DNA of 64,000 nt, taken from the NCBI RefSeq assembly GCF_040869045.1, contig NW_027136914.1, forward strand, positions 372,001 through 436,000. Direction: 5' to 3'. Shown in pieces: positions 10,351 to 23,239 of this stretch. How positions within the stretch are numbered: the first letter of the stretch is position 1; each line of letters starts with the position of its first letter. The notes under the pieces were generated by a model. It had not been told where the DNA came from. It was given only the letters and a program-made list of their open reading frames with translations, and did no database searches. The position numbers and the translations under genes were made by a program. This DNA is from Eurosta solidaginis. Its lineage: Eukaryota > Arthropoda > Insecta > Diptera > Tephritidae.

Positions 10351-13189
10351 GTCATCTCCACACTTCCGTGTTTGGCACATTGCCATTTTAGGCGTACTCT
10401 CTCTGACTAGCAGCTGTCGAGATTGTTGCTTTTGAGGCAGTTACTACTTCGCTGTTGGGGCCCATTTATCCTACAGTTGTATACCAATTTGTATTTTCTA
10501 TGTGGCTGCCATACCTCGTGGCTTGGATTTGGGTCCTTTCTGCCCTTGAAAGTAGACTTGTCGCCTTCCGCCAAATGTTGCCTCTTCATTCTATACATTT
10601 TCCTCCTCTCGACTAATGCAGTACCAAGTGTATCTCGTAGCAAACCTCTTGAGCTGCCTTTGATCTATTTCTACCTCCTAACGGGCCTATTCCAACCGCT
10701 CGCTCTTCAGTTCTGTTAGGTCGACCACTGCTCAGAAGCATTGGACGGTGGTAATAGCTGCAAGGCACTGCGGCAGAGCTCTCTTATTCCCGCTGCCCTG
10801 CACCCTTCTCCACTCTACTGTCCCGTTTGCATTTGTAATATTTTCCAACAAAAAGTTAATGGTTCTGAATTTAACTCCTTTATCACCTAGATTTTCAGGA
10901 ACCTCGTGCATTCATACTGGTATTAAGGCGGATGCCTGCTTCCATTCAGCTGTAGGAATGACCTTATGTATGCTTTGTAATTTAATTTTAAGTATTGTCA
11001 TTCCGTTGTTATTCCTTTTTTATAAAGTTAGAAACATATGTGTGCTATATGCTTTTAATACAAATTGTCGGGAATATTTTTAGGTTCATTCATCAGGGCT
11101 CGATAAGTGACATTGGGTTTCTAAATATACATACATAAAAAATAATGATGTAATAGTAAACACCGGAAGCATTACTTATAACGCATTGCTAGAATATCCA
11201 ACGTCACTAATCAAGTTCTGTTGAATGAGCCTTAAAATATTACCATGAGCCTGTCTCGCTTATTAAATTCATATTTTATTTAACGCTACCCTAATCGATT
11301 ATACATAAATATATTATATATAAATGAAACTTATATCAATTATATTGCAAATAAACAACTTTACGTGATGATGGGTTAAGATCCATTACAATAACGGCGT
11401 TGAGCTGTAAAATGTTCTGTATGTGCCTTCTCAGCTGTCGACGGATTAAATAGAAAAAAAAAAAAGACATTAAAATATTCAAGTCTTTGTATGTGTGCGC
11501 TAAATGCTTGGTTGGCGCTTGATTCGGTTTGGTTTTTAGTCATTACGCTATTGGCTCATTAATTTTGTTAGCGAAATTGTTTACAAGAAATTAATGAATT
11601 AGCAAGTAGACCATTAATCCTTTTTGTGTTCATTGCGGGAAAGTGAGTTCATAAATCTTTGTCACTTTCTTCAAGTTGTTGAGAATATTTGAGATATATA
11701 TGTACATATTTTGTACACACACATGTCTTTGCATATGTTAACTCTATATGCAATTATATTCTTTACTAGATGCTGTGAATGTGTATACCAAAAATTTTGA
11801 AACAAATTCTAATTCTGTGTCGAAAAATTTCTTTGAAATGGTAAATTAAAAGCCGGCTTGATGCCATAAATTTAGTCTGAACCCACTGAGTGCTACATCG
11901 GATATGTATTACCACAAGTCCAAGTCGTTTATAATATTGTGGCGAATATTAGCATCACTATGCTGTTAGTAAATAATCACAACAACAAAATCAGCAAGCA
12001 GCCACATTAAAGCAAGAAACATTTAAGTACATAGAAGGCGACGAAGAATATCTCACATACACATATGTAGTCATCAGCTAAAAGACGAAGTTCTTACTCA
12101 CACATACACACGCATATAGCTAATTAACCAAGTATGCGATACAACTGTTCCATCTTCGTGAAAAGTTTAGACCTTAGGAGAAATATGAGAACGAAGCAGC
12201 AGAGAGTATAAAATATAAAAGCAGCGAAAGCTGAGGAATAACTAATCCGTTTGATTTAAATACGGCATTAGTTGTGAAGCGAAAGTATAATTATACTACT
12301 CGCAAAGTAGTCTAACAAAGACCAATTTTCAATAAGGAATATTGGAGTTATTTATTCGGCAGTTCAGCTATTCGAACGTTAGCAGAAGGTGTATAATTAT
12401 CAGAAATCCGCAGAATCCGTTACAATATCAAACATATTTGAATCTCTATTTACGGTAATCTACCCAGATTATCAGAAAAGGGGCTTCCGAAGATCTTAAA
12501 CGTGCTCTAGCCAGAGCCAGCCTTTTTCAAGAAATTGCTAAACAGGCTTTTTTGGAGTTATGTCCTTGCAACCTCTGCATATGTGCTCTAAGCCAATCTG
12601 ACGATATAGCTATTAGCTAGAACTATGCCCTTTCAATCATTTCTACTTGGAATGATAAGGCTAACAAACTGCTGATTGCAAGAATAATAGCCTGTTTCAG
12701 AAAGAAAAGTTCACGATGGATTCCCTGAGTATCAGTGCAGTTTTGTGCCGACGTACATAGTATATGCATGTCTATCTGAAGCATGTTTTAAATGATGGCT
12801 TAAGCTGCCGTGGGGCGGCTACGGTGGCAGCAACGCACGTAGAGCTCTGAATTTTCTGTAGGCTGGCAAGAATGTAGTTCTTACTAAGAGTAATTTCTTT
12901 TCAAATTTCAGTGATGGTAGACACTAGGTTTCGCATGCCTTCCCTATGCATGGGATGATGACATATTCACTTATCTAAAGTTCGCATGTTTCCACTAAAA
13001 ACTCTTTCTTAATAGACCATTAAAAATGTCCATATAAATATGGAACTGTTAAAGTGTCAAAGAAATTTATTGATTTCTTTGAGAATAGAGAGCCCAAATA
13101 TATACCGCCAACGCTCCTCGACGTTTAATATTCCAAAGCATTCCTATCGTTTATATGATGATGTGCTATTTTAATTAATTAAACTGGTC
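10351..13189. other. Mostly unrecognised; possible degraded repeat at 10.4-10.8 kb
   Basis: A minus-strand frame at 10407-10643 is rich in Lys/Arg (MKRQHLAEGDKSTFKG) and could be an ORF1-like remnant, but I recognise no domain. 10730-10790 shares phrases with 6250-6350. From 10.8 to 13.19 kb I see only AT-rich sequence, short tacata/cacaca runs and no conserved coding. Confidence 0.4.
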
Positions 13190-13310
13190 AGCAGGGACGT
13201 GCAAAAACTGGCGTATATTGACGACATTGACATCGTCGTACTTAAAATCAGCGACTTAGTTTCTGATTACTTCAAACTAGAAAAAGAAGCGGAAAATATG
13301 GGTTTCATAT
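13190..13310 (+). pseudogene. LINE A RT palm fragment
   Basis: A short piece centred on a YIDDIDIV-like box (about 13213-13236), equivalent to YADDIDI, followed by a LEKEAENMGF-like block (about 13278-13307). The same order is seen in LINE A at 29.5 and 45.2 kb. The A of YADD is replaced by Ile. No more of the element is visible on either side. Confidence 0.6.
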
Positions 13311-13639
13311 GCTGGGATGATTAAGGAGTTCTGCTACTGATTGGTAAACTTGAAATCAATAGGTCTAGGGCTTTAATCGAAAAATATGACCACGAACACG
13401 GAATGCTTAAGCGAAACGGAGATCGGTCACGCAATGGCATAGAGTCCCTTGAGGTGCTACGTGATATACAAACTTCTCATAGCGAAATGATGAGGAAGAG
13501 TTGTATTACAATGTCTACACTGCAAACACGGAGCGAGCAGTACCAGGATTGCAGAAAATACTTAAATTTAATTAGCTTTAAAAAATGTCTAACAATGTCT
13601 CGAAACGAGAAATCATGATATTCTAGACTATATTGAACT

Positions 13640-14105
13640 TCATGCGGCCTTAACAAATTCAATCGACTCCATGCCAAGCTGCTGATAGATCACATCGCAA
13701 TGGCGTTTTTTGCGAATGCACAACATCTGTAAACCGAGGCACGCTGCTGGGTGGGATATTATCACCAATGCTTTGCACGGACTAGGTCTAAGCTGAGAGG
13801 GAACACCATAAAAGGAGTACAAAATATTTATGACTTATACAAGATGTGTTCGTGAAAAGCACATGTGGAAGAGACAGTGAAGAAAACCTTCACTGTACTT
13901 AATGACTTATGGAGCAGAAAAGGCGTGGAAAGCAGCGCGAGGATATAAAATTTCTATGACCATGTGCAAATCCTAGATATCAGACTTACAAAGTTGCTCA
14001 CGATGACCATACACACTGAACACTGCCAGATTAAGGAAGTGCCGGCTGTAGTAAGAAACGGTTTATCTCGAGTTCTTTTCATGTGCTGCGCTTGCGAGGT
14101 CAAAG
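13640..14105 (+). pseudogene. LINE B fragments (RT and 3' domain)
   Basis: A degenerate GTLLGGILSPML stretch near 13738-13773 corresponds to the RT G-PQGG-LSP motif with PQ lost. Further on, 13905-14105 aligns by eye with 43640-43900 of the better LINE B copy, including the phrases taagaccatgtgcaaa and gcgaggtcaaagctccagct, which belong to its C-terminal domain. Most of the intervening element is deleted. The piece joins directly to LINE D at about 14106. Confidence 0.6.
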
Positions 14106-14414
14106 CTCCAGCTACTATGGGCGGCAAATAAGAGAAGCGTTATCTCTGAGCTGGGCAACTCATCTTTAGTAAGGTATACCAACAGTGGAACCCCACAGGG
14201 GGGGGCGTTCTTTCTCCTCTACTATGGAACCTGACGGTGAACGCTCCGTTATCTATACTAAAGCCCACCGAATGCCAAGTCATTGCATATGCCGATGACA
14301 TAGCCTTGATAGCTACTGGCAAACACCTTCCGGTGCTTGGCGAACTCTTTCAAAATGCTCTTAATCTAACAAACACTTGGTCTAGGGAATGCGGACGGAA
14401 ATGAAAAAACTGAG

Positions 14415-15086
14415 ATGGTGCTTTTTCCCGCAAACGAATTATACCGGAATTTAACCCCCATCCATAAATGGAGGGAAATCAAACTCTCTACCGAGGATAA
14501 ATATCTCGGAGTTATTTTAGACAAGAACCTAGGCTGGAAGCGAAATATGGAGGAACGATCCAGGAAAGCCACAATGGCTCTCTACGCTTGTAACACGGCA
14601 ATCGGAAAAAGGTGGTGTCTCCAGCCACGCATAGTCCACTGGATCTATACGGCAGTGGTGAGACCCATACCCTTCTACGCCGTCACCGTATGGTGGACGG
14701 CACTCGATATCGAATTTATCAAGAGCAAAGTAACAAGAGTGCAGAGGATGGCAGCAATGCTTACTAGTGGTGCCTTTCCTCCACTCCCACCAAGGCTTTT
14801 GAAAACATATTATTCCTTCTCCCCACTGATCTATATGGAAAATAATGTGCCTCCTGCAACGCGGCAAAGCTCAACGCTATCGAACCATGGAGGTATTGCA
14901 GGTTGGATTAAACCGTCTGAAGTTGGACAATACAACACCGTCCCTATATGGGACAACAAATTTTCCACAAGAATCCCAGAGAGGAACGAGTTGGCAAACG
15001 GCAGGGAGCCGGGATCTCACGAAATCTCTGTTTTTACAGATGGCTCTAAACTAAGCAACAGAGTCGGCATCGGAAGCTCAATCTAA
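14415..15086 (+). pseudogene. LINE D ORF2 segment: RT thumb to RNase H start
   Basis: A 223-codon open segment of a LINE ORF2. Residues 22-38 give KLSTEDKYLGVILDKNL, the K-LGVILD RT block; residues 70-92 include HWIYTAVVRPIPFYAVTVWW, the conserved thumb motif; the frame ends with VFTDGSKLSNRVGIGSSI, the first catalytic aspartate block of RNase H. Upstream RT motifs lie in other frames. A stop at 15084-15086 and the insertion beyond it end the frame. The encoded enzyme would copy element RNA at a nicked target, but this copy lacks the catalytic palm in frame. Confidence 0.85.
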
Positions 15087-15139
15087 GCGACAGCTTTCGA
15101 TTACCCGGCCACTGCAGTGTTTTTCAGGCTGAACTTATA

Positions 15140-15385
15140 GTGTAGCATTATGCGTTATGCCCACCTATGCAATACATTTGCGGCATTATGCATTATGAAC
15201 TTCTATGCCAATGCATTTTTTATGAACCTGTCACACACAGTCATAGTGCAGTCATATTACAATATTGTTCTACATAAATTATTAATTAAAAATATATAAA
15301 TATTTTTAGTTTTTAGTTAAGAAATTATGTATAAAGAGAGAAGGAATTTCTTCATTCCTTTTATTAATTTGAAATATTTCAATAG
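15140..15385. mobile_element. ~245-bp insertion inside LINE D RNase H
   Basis: The RNase H frame reads FQAEL at 15125-15136 and resumes with a matching IWEAALNLANLQV at about 15389-15427. The AT-rich sequence between breaks that domain at what would be AELIAIWEAA. It begins with recurring gcattatgc phrases (15144-15200) and has no terminal inverted repeat I can see. An ata trinucleotide flanks both junctions. The origin is unknown: a small non-autonomous element or a filler insertion. Confidence 0.6.
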
Positions 15386-15650
15386 CTATCTGGGAAGCAG
15401 CCCTCAATCTTGCTAACCTGCAGGTGCGCAATTCTATTTCAACTTAGTGACGAGTGGCATTGAAGAGCAGAGAAACCCTCAACAAACTATCTAAAAATTG
15501 CAACCTAAGCATAATATGGGTTCCTGGCCACTGCGACATCTCAGGAAACTGCGCTGCGGATGAGCTAGCTAGGGAAGGTACCAACCTGAAAACAATAACC
15601 TCCGCTGATTGGGCCAGCCTTCCTCTAAACACACGCTTTAACTGAACGCT
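15386..15650 (+). pseudogene. LINE D RNase H C-terminal part
   Basis: After the insertion the RNase H domain continues, first in one frame (IWEAALNLANLQV) and then in the frame 15454-15645, which contains SRETLNKLSKNCNLSIIWVP followed by GHCDISGN and a final AADELAREGT. The histidine and the last aspartate of the RNase H active site are therefore present. The segment stops at 15643-15645, before any Cys/His tail. Confidence 0.8.
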
Positions 15651-15839
15651 AGGAATCAATTAAAGTTAAACTTTTCGTGAAAAACGCAGTTGAAATAAGA
15701 GGATTTTTATAAACACGTTACACTGTATTTCTTCCAAATTGTGACGATTAAAATATTCTTATAGGCTCTACCTAGAGTAATCGGCAGATTTTCTTCTACC
15801 CGAGAATTGGTTTGCCTTAATTTTAAAGCTGGGCCTAGC

Positions 15840-16570
15840 TTCTCCTCTTCACTCTTTACCCCATTCCTTCTACTTTATCTCCCATCCCATTCTCGTATAT
15901 CTCTCATACTTCTGAACCCATTCCCACTCCAACCACCGCTACCACTCCCACTCCTATTTCCACTCGGATTTTTACTATCACACTAGGAGCACTAATACTC
16001 TCACTTCCATTATTGTTCCCACTCCGAATTCTAGTCCCACTCCCTCTACCTCCCTCACCCAAATTTCTCCAAATGTGGGACCTGTGTTACCAAACTGTAT
16101 ACAAGTATCTACAATTTCCAAAATCTAATTCACCTTTATATACATAATAAAGAGAAATAATTGAGACATTCTCCTGCCTATTTTTGCTTAGTAAACAGAG
16201 GAATTGTTAATACACTAGCTTTTGTAAAATAAACTTTTAATACAATTTTGTCTCTCCCTCCTCCTCTCCATGCCTGATCACTGTCTCTTCACCGTGTCTT
16301 CTTAATTTTGTTACTCGATTTTTCTGTCTTCTACTCACATTTTATTTCTCTCCATCAACCTTCCTCTAGTTTTCTTCATTTCCTTCCTTTTTCAAGGTTC
16401 CTTCCATTTCCATATTCCCTCGCACGTTCTCAATTCTTATTTCTATTTCCTACATATAATTTCTTTTCTCTCCCTCACCCTCGCTCTACTTTTCATTCTA
16501 TCATCCTTCTCTTTCCCTCCGTCTCCAATTCCCACCCTTATCTTTTATTTTCGTTCTTTTAGCCTATGGA
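15840..16570. repeat. CT-rich low-complexity DNA
   Basis: Two blocks, 15840-16060 and 16240-16570, are strongly pyrimidine-rich, with actcccactcctat-type phrases like those at 4.55-5.3 kb. The phrase ccctcacccaaattt near 16053 parallels ctctcacctaaatt near 4668, so the same degenerate repeat family is likely. The open frame at 16308-16562 (Phe/Leu/Ser-rich) is an artefact of composition. Confidence 0.6.
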
Positions 16571-18106
16571 TTTTTCTAAAACTATCTTTCCCTCTTGTTA
16601 ATTCCCAACCACTACCCTTGTTAAAACCCCCGTTAACACATCCTATTTAAGACCCACCATCGTGTGAAAATACATACTGTCATCACATCTCTTTTCGCCT
16701 TAATCTCAAAGCGGCAACTTAAACCCACTTCAGAAATTCAAGGAAACATTAGGTTTCAAGATGGTTCATTCGATCTTCAGTTATAAAGTTACCAAAAAGT
16801 TTTGTATTCGATTTTATATATAATAATAAATTTTTTGCCTAATCTAATGCTATCTTGGTAGTAAATATCAAACAAATCGCATCGCCCTGGCTTATTTTCC
16901 GGAAATAAAGGATCCCAAGTGTTAAGCTCTCAAAGAAGAACAACAGTACAAGCGAATCACATGATTCATAGAATTTTTGCGAATAGTTCGGCGACTGCTA
17001 CACTTCTCGGAAAGAAAATCGCACCATAAGTTTTAGTTATTGGTATAGGTCAGGTCCTGGGGTAATTTTAGGAAATAAAAGTTTCGAAAATAATAAGCAA
17101 ATCAAAGAAGCACTAGTGTACCAAATTTCAAGAAAATCTCACCATAAATTATAATTTTTTTTTGTTTAGTACTGTTATGCCCCCGGTTCACTTCTTGGAA
17201 CGATAAGATAGAATCAAAGAATCCAAAGAATCCTGAAGTCCCCATGAAACCACACAAAAATTAAAAGAAAATCGGTGCAGTTGAAAAAATGTACACGATT
17301 TTTCCCATACCAACCGTGGAATGCTCCATAGTCATAAATGTCATACAAGGCCGATTAGATAGTAAAAGTATGCGTACTAACAATCTACTCACATTGCACA
17401 AAGTGAAAACGAAAATTCAAGATATTAAATTTAAGTATACAAAAAAGTGCCAACAAAATTTCTTTATATCAACATCACATTACCATCACCATCAACCATC
17501 TCTTGCATATGGTCACATTATGACAGCTTGTCATGATCAATGCTGCAGTTTGCACATGTTATCTAATGACTTCATCTCGGAAACACGTGCATTTCTTGAA
17601 ATGATTGCTTTGTGAAAAAAAAAATTGTTATTCTTTCTCTTTCGACAAAGTAAATTTAATACTCCTTTTGAAATTTGTAAGAAAGGAAATGAGATTGCAT
17701 AAAATGCGTAAGTATGTAATGTATGCCATATTAGAGCAGATGAAACAATACTCAGTAAACTGCAGTAGGCTGGACAAGAAGGACGAAGACTGAAATGTGA
17801 TTGCTGATGACGAGTGTTAGCTAAAGTGCAATTGTTGATTTGCTGTTGAATTGTGAATGAAGAAAAATTCGTCTTGGGTATTATTTCAGAAGAATTATAT
17901 AAGCACATACATAAGTATATTGTAAAAAATTTGTGTGGATTGCCTCAGGAACACCAAAGCATTATCATTGCTTTGTTCTTTCTCTTGTTAAATATTGAAA
18001 TCCTAGCAAATTTTCATAGTTCGGTCTCCTTGTATAAATACGCCAAACATTAGATATTTTCAATAAATAGAGAAAATATATCCCGATTTACCTCCAAACA
18101 GTTTCA
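16571..18106. other. No recognisable gene
   Basis: Two opposite overlapping frames (17289-17615 plus, 17537-17908 minus) have no domain and look like chance. The texture around 16900-17260 (repeated 'aaatttcaagaaaatctcacc'-type phrases) suggests a diverged dispersed repeat of the kind at 18.5 kb, but I cannot align it convincingly. Confidence 0.4.
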
Positions 18107-18218
18107 GGCCGCGCTTCCCTTCCAAATTATTTCTAAATTTTTGACGTTGCTTTGCCTAAGATTTGAACCCAGAATTTTGTGGTAGGCGGAGCATGCCACC
18201 TCCACACCATGGCAGCCG
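18107..18218 (-). mobile_element. SINE fragment (tRNA-derived), internally deleted
   Basis: Read on the minus strand the tRNA-like head starts near 18218 (gccatggtgtggaggtggca), corresponding to the A box region, followed by a B-box equivalent gggttcaaatctt near 18160-18172. The body is deleted between the phrase aatttagaaata and the ggaagggaagcgcggcct phrase that ends the full copies. No A-rich tail is visible. It is an older, diverged member of the SINE seen intact at 30.6, 49.9 and 57.5 kb. Confidence 0.75.
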
Positions 18219-18464
18219 CTGCTATCACTGACTGGGCCTTATTTGAAAGAATGCGATGATAGGGGGCGGCGAATAACCGTCATGAGCCTACAGTCCAATA
18301 TTCTAAATGATATGAGTAACTTTGTTAATCTAAGGTTGTATGACCTACAAATCGCGCTGGGGTTCACAGATTTATAGTATTCTCTTAATCTCGTCCAATT
18401 GGATTGAGATGCCTTCGGAGAACGTTCCGAGCGATGCGCCCTATTCAGCCAGCTAATCCGTTTT

Positions 18465-19852
18465 TATATTCAGCGTGCTTTGCACACAGATTATATTAAC
18501 TTTGATTGGATAACGGTTGGTTGTACAGGTATGAAGGAATCGAGATAGATATAGACTTCCATATATCAAAATCATCAGTGTCGAAAAAAAATTTGATTGA
18601 TCCATGTCCGTCCGCCCTTTAAAACGATAACTTGAGTAAATATTGAGATTTCTTCTCCAAATTTAGTATACGAGCATATCTGCACCCAGAATAGATTGCT
18701 ATTGAAAATGAGCGAAATCGGATGATAACCTCACCCACTTTTTATATATATAACATTTTGGAAAACACAAAAAACCTGATTATTTAGTAAATAATACACC
18801 AAGAATGTTGAGATTTGACGTGTGGACTGATTTGAGACTCTTGATAAAAATTTGAAAAAAAAAAATTTTTTGTGATAAAATCAATTTTACAAATATTATT
18901 AATCATAAATCAAAAATCGTTAAACATGTAACAAAATTCGGCAGAGAGATTGCCTTTACTATAGGGAATGCTTTGAAGAAAAATTAACGCGGTTAAGGAC
19001 TACGCCACTTTTATATACAAAATTTTTAAAAGGGTCGTGGACGAATAAAAAGGCTATGTCTTTGCAAAAGAGAGTTTATATCAACGGTATTTCATTTCCC
19101 AAGTGGATTTATAACAATAAATAGGAAAAATCACAAATTTAAAAAAACGTGCGTGGAACCCCCCTTTTATGACTAAGACATTTTCTATATTTCGGAAGCC
19201 AAATTGGGTGCACAGATTTTCCCTATGGCCGGCAATATTTCTACAAAAATGGACGAGATCTGTTAAAGACCACGCCCACTTTTATATAAAAGATTTTTAA
19301 TAGGGTCGTAGACAAAAATAATAAGCTATATCTTAGCGAAAAGGAGCTTTGTATCAATAGAATTTTACTTTTTAAATTGAATTATAACATTAAATTGGAG
19401 AACACTAAAATTTTTGAAAATGGGTACCGTTCCTTTTATGACTAAGCAACTTTCTATGTTTCGGGAGCCATAACTCGAAGAGAAATTAACGGATCGTAAT
19501 AAAGTTGGGTAGATACGCAAATTTTCGCTATAGTAGAAAATATTTCTAGTAAAAATGGACGGGGTCCGTTAAAGATCACGGCAACTTAGATATAAAACAA
19601 GTTTAAAAGGGTCGTAGGCTAGAATAATAAGCTACTTATAACTTAGCAAAAAAAAGTTTTGAATCAATGATATTTCACTTATCAAGTTTTACTGTAAGAG
19701 AAAATGAGGAGAATTTTTTTTTTTTAAACGGGCGGTGCCACATGTTATGTAGAAAAGTAGTTTATCTGAAATGACATGTACAACTGAAGCTCAAGCTGAG
19801 TATATAATATTCGGTTACACCCGAACTTAAGCACCTTTACTTGTTTTATTCT
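18465..19852 (+). repeat. Long non-coding dispersed repeat, copy 1
   Basis: Begins with tttatattcagcgtgctttg and ends with ttcggttacacccgaactta followed by agcacctttacttgtttt. It is collinear with 62065-63200 over most of its length. Inside are three to four diverged modules of roughly 280 bp, each with a 'gaaattcggcagag'-like phrase, a 'cacgcccacttttat' phrase and a 'gggtcgtagac' phrase. There is no open frame of note. Class unknown: a non-autonomous element is likely because both ends are conserved between copies. Confidence 0.85.
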
Positions 19853-20329
19853 CATCTATTCCCTAATACAGATGTACAATTTTCCCTATCCCGATTCTTT
19901 CCAGGCATTGCTTATACTCTAACAGAGTTTTGGATGTTGTGCTATGCGGGATTATTGCCGTAAATTGCTGTTTGAAGTTTTTATTCTGCTTTGGTTACGG
20001 CTACTGCTTTTCTCTGAAGACCACTACAGTAATCTATCAGCTTGAAAGATATTATAATTTCAGCACACTTTACCGCAGATCCTACTACTTCGTATATCTT
20101 CTACGACAAATTACTCTCTAGAAAGTTTCCAAATTTTTTTTGCTAAACATTTCTCTTGTGGGATCACCCCTCCTAACGTAGACCGATTCTTGACCTTATA
20201 CCTCCTTGTAAACTAGACCATATCTTTATCAGTGTCTACCTGCTTGTCTTTGGTGTACGCATGTTACATGCGCAGGCTTCGAGCTGAAATTGGGCTAGGC
20301 TCATGCGCCAGTAGCCTTTGGTATACATA
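19853..20329. other. No recognisable gene
   Basis: AT-rich DNA with no motif recognised. The small frame at 19930-20121 shows no domain. Confidence 0.4.
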
Positions 20330-20560
20330 TTGTTACGAGTTTTATGAATTTAATTATTATTTTGCAGCTTCTTTAACATTAGAATCAAATATTAATTATG
20401 GAAAAATGTTCTTTAGTTACTGCTCTACGCCTGTGGCAGACTACTTCGCAATTACAATACACGCATACTTTACTAACAGCGTGTTAAAATCAAACTAGTT
20501 TATTTTTCCTTAGTTTGCGCTGCTTTTATGCTCTCGGTTACCTCGTTACGGTCACTGGCG
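20330..20560 (+). repeat. Possible LTR fragment
   Basis: The stretch starts tgttacgagttttatg, as LTRs often begin with TGT, and continues through a moderately complex AT-rich sequence to about 20540. I associate this beginning with an LTR repeat common in fruit-fly genomes, but this is recollection. No second LTR, primer-binding site or gag/pol frame is visible nearby, so at best it is a solo or truncated LTR. Confidence 0.3.
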
Positions 20561-22306
20561 AGTACAACAAAGCCGAGGTAGATGTGATACGTGATGTAGT
20601 TATTGGAAAGGTCACGGTTTCATACAAAAGCGTTGTGGAAAGTTGATGTAAGCACAACGGGAATAGATTTCTTAGTTGACCAACACGAACATGCAAAGAA
20701 AGTATGCAATATAAGTATAATATAACTTTGAACAAGGTAATAGGCTCAGCAGTAGAGGAGGGCTAGTGAAGGAGAGTCAACAGATACATCCATGATCCGA
20801 GGCCAGTAAACCGGCCAAAGTGTTATGGAAATACATAACTGCAAGGAAAACACTGCCATTTACAAAAGCAAATGAACGCATCTCAAATAACGAAAGAACT
20901 TTCCCGAATTAGTACAAGGATGATTCAAAGCTAGGATTTACTACTGTTGTGAAACATTAAAACGACACTGATAACAAAGATCATGCGTTGTAAGATGAGA
21001 AGCAGGTACGAAAATTGCGCAAATTTGGAAGGTTTTCTCGAGAAGATTTGGTATTGTTATACAACGCATACCCGCACAAAGATTATTTATTTAAGGGAAG
21101 GCCTCACTTATAGATCGCCAACAGATCCATATTTGTTATTTTAGCTATAACGAAACTCCTCAAAGGTTTTGGGGACAAGCACCTTTTTCGTTTAAGACCG
21201 ACTATATTGGATTTAATTTGACCACATTGGACCTTTTAGGCCATCCCGCATCCACTCACTAGTTCAAGAATTAAGTGATTACTATATTGTGGTAGACAAA
21301 ACCTCGGCTGCTAAAGAAACGTAATTCGCCACGGGTGGGTGAGGTAGACAAATGGCTTGGAGAAGCCATAAGTTGCGCGGGATACCTCTTGAAAAGGTTG
21401 CTATACACAACCTCCAGAATCATTTGGATCATGACCGGCACATGCGCCGGAAGTATATTTTAAGTGACTCATTTTGTTTATTTTCCGACAGTGTGGATAA
21501 CTGATTTATATTGGAACGATTTTCCGTCATGCCTTGTCAAATTTGGTTCGAATACACTGATGATGGCGCAACGCGGAAACCAGTTTGTCTCCAAACCCAG
21601 TTTGATAAGGAATGAAGTAAAGTCATTCTAATATAAATCAATTGCATAGCCTTCTAGTCCACTAAGCTTTGCTTTCCGCAACTTTAACCAGGTTAAATGT
21701 TTCTTATACCTCTCTTTCAAGAAGACTAAGATATTTGCTATTTGTGGCTTTGCTTTTCCGCTGAATCTTCATAGAGCATAGGCTCTATTATACTCAGCTA
21801 TTAGCGTCTTCCCTAGAAAATCGTTGGATTCCTGCAGTTCCTCCACATTAGCAATATCTTTTGGTTGCCCAGTTTTGTTTGTACATATTAAACAACGCTG
21901 CATTTCATATACAAAAGAGATTTGAAATCTTAAATTCAATTTAAACTAAAATGTATTTTTTCCTCTTATGCTGCTTACGCTACAACATTATACTCATTTT
22001 CTTAGTTTTGCATCATTTAAAATTTTCAGCCCAACGTTAAGTCCTTGCGTTGGTGGACTCTTTTTTGCCACCCACAACAAACTCTAAAAACTGTTATAAT
22101 GCAGAGGCACTTAAGTGCAACGATTAAGATTAAAATACAAAGCAGCAGAGACGCTCTGCTGTTTCTGCGATACATGGGGCGGGAAATAAGCAAATGTCAA
22201 GTTGTACCGTCACATAGTAAGATATTTAAAAGTCCTTTCAGTGAACATTAAAATGCAAACGTGCACGCCCAGATAGATTTAAGCGCAATTACAAAATATA
22301 AAAAAA

Positions 22307-22337
<31 letters not shown>

Positions 22338-23215
22338 ATAGAAAGCAAAGATCGCAAAAATATTTAGTTCTGACTATAATAAGTAGATGTTTGATGGAGA
22401 TGAGAGCAAGGAAACTATGCGGATCTGTAGCAGGTCAGTTGCTTTGTGCGTAAGTCGGCGTAGTTCGTTCGCTTGTAGTACCGTTATTGCTTTTTCCTCT
22501 TGTTTTGCCTTTGGTGCTTTTCCCTGCCAAGATTTGCCATTTAGATTTGTTTGACAGAAAGTGAGCGTGATGGCTTAAAACATTGTGCTAGCTGCTTATG
22601 TAAATGAGATGGAAAGCAATGGCGACGCTCTTTAAGTGAAATCTAGTGTAACTTGAAATGAGCTAAACCTTAAGCTGTAAAGAAGTTTTAAAAACAAAGT
22701 ATTTTGCATACCATATTAAATAGTTGTTCTACGACCTTTAAGAGACTATGCGAAAAATTTATACTATGAGATATTTCATTCCTTTGAATGGATTTCGGTT
22801 AGTTTTACACGCCGACTAAACAAAATTTTACAATCTTTTTGTTTCTAGTCAAAATCAACCAACTTGTCAAGCTCCAGCATGATATTTATCTTTGGTAAAG
22901 AATTGCCGAATTTTTCCCATATTTCGAAAATTTGATATCGAAGTTTGATTGCTTTTGTTATTTTATTCAAGTAAATGTGTAATACAAAGGACAACTTCCA
23001 TGCCAAATTTCAAATGATATTATGAAGGCATAGAGTCTATGGCCTGGAAGACTTTGTAATTTGCTTCTTTTTAGTGTAGGCAGTGTCACGCATATTTTCC
23101 AAAATTTTATCAAGTTTATATTTCTTATTATAAAGTCAATCCACTTGTCAATTTTCATCATACTAATCACCAAAAAATTCTGCGACAGACGGAAGATTTA
23201 AAATCTGTTGCGAAC
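20561..23215. other. No recognisable gene; (AT)n microsatellite
   Basis: About 2.6 kb without an identifiable element. A (TA)n run lies at about 22307-22331. The frames at 22045-22251 and 22967-23173 have no domain. Around 21300-21430 the sequence is less AT-rich and could be an old coding remnant, but no motif was found. Confidence 0.4.
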
Positions 23216-23239
23216 TCTTGTAAGAACAAAAACCGCGAC

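Larger units (their letters stand above)
14106..15650 (+). mobile_element. LINE D: RT plus RNase H remnant split by an insertion
   Basis: A plus-strand LINE running from the RT palm to the end of RNase H. A GTPQGG block lies at about 14187-14205 (with a run of g's that shifts the frame), then YADDIALIATGKH at about 14289-14327, the thumb at 14415-14860, RNase H start TDGSK at about 15038-15052 and RNase H end WVPGHCDISGN at about 15518-15550. RNase H is interrupted at 15140-15385 by unrelated AT-rich DNA. The domain order is that of I-superfamily LINEs. No 3' end signature is visible after 15650. Confidence 0.8.

Noticed and set aside
12480..12860. Less AT-rich stretch as a host exon or rDNA fragment
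   Set aside because: No open frame, splice pattern or recognisable rRNA helix sequence; left unassigned.
16308..16562. 84-codon Phe/Ser/Leu-rich frame
   Set aside because: It is read through a CT-rich low-complexity tract, which gives Phe, Leu, Ser and Pro codons automatically.
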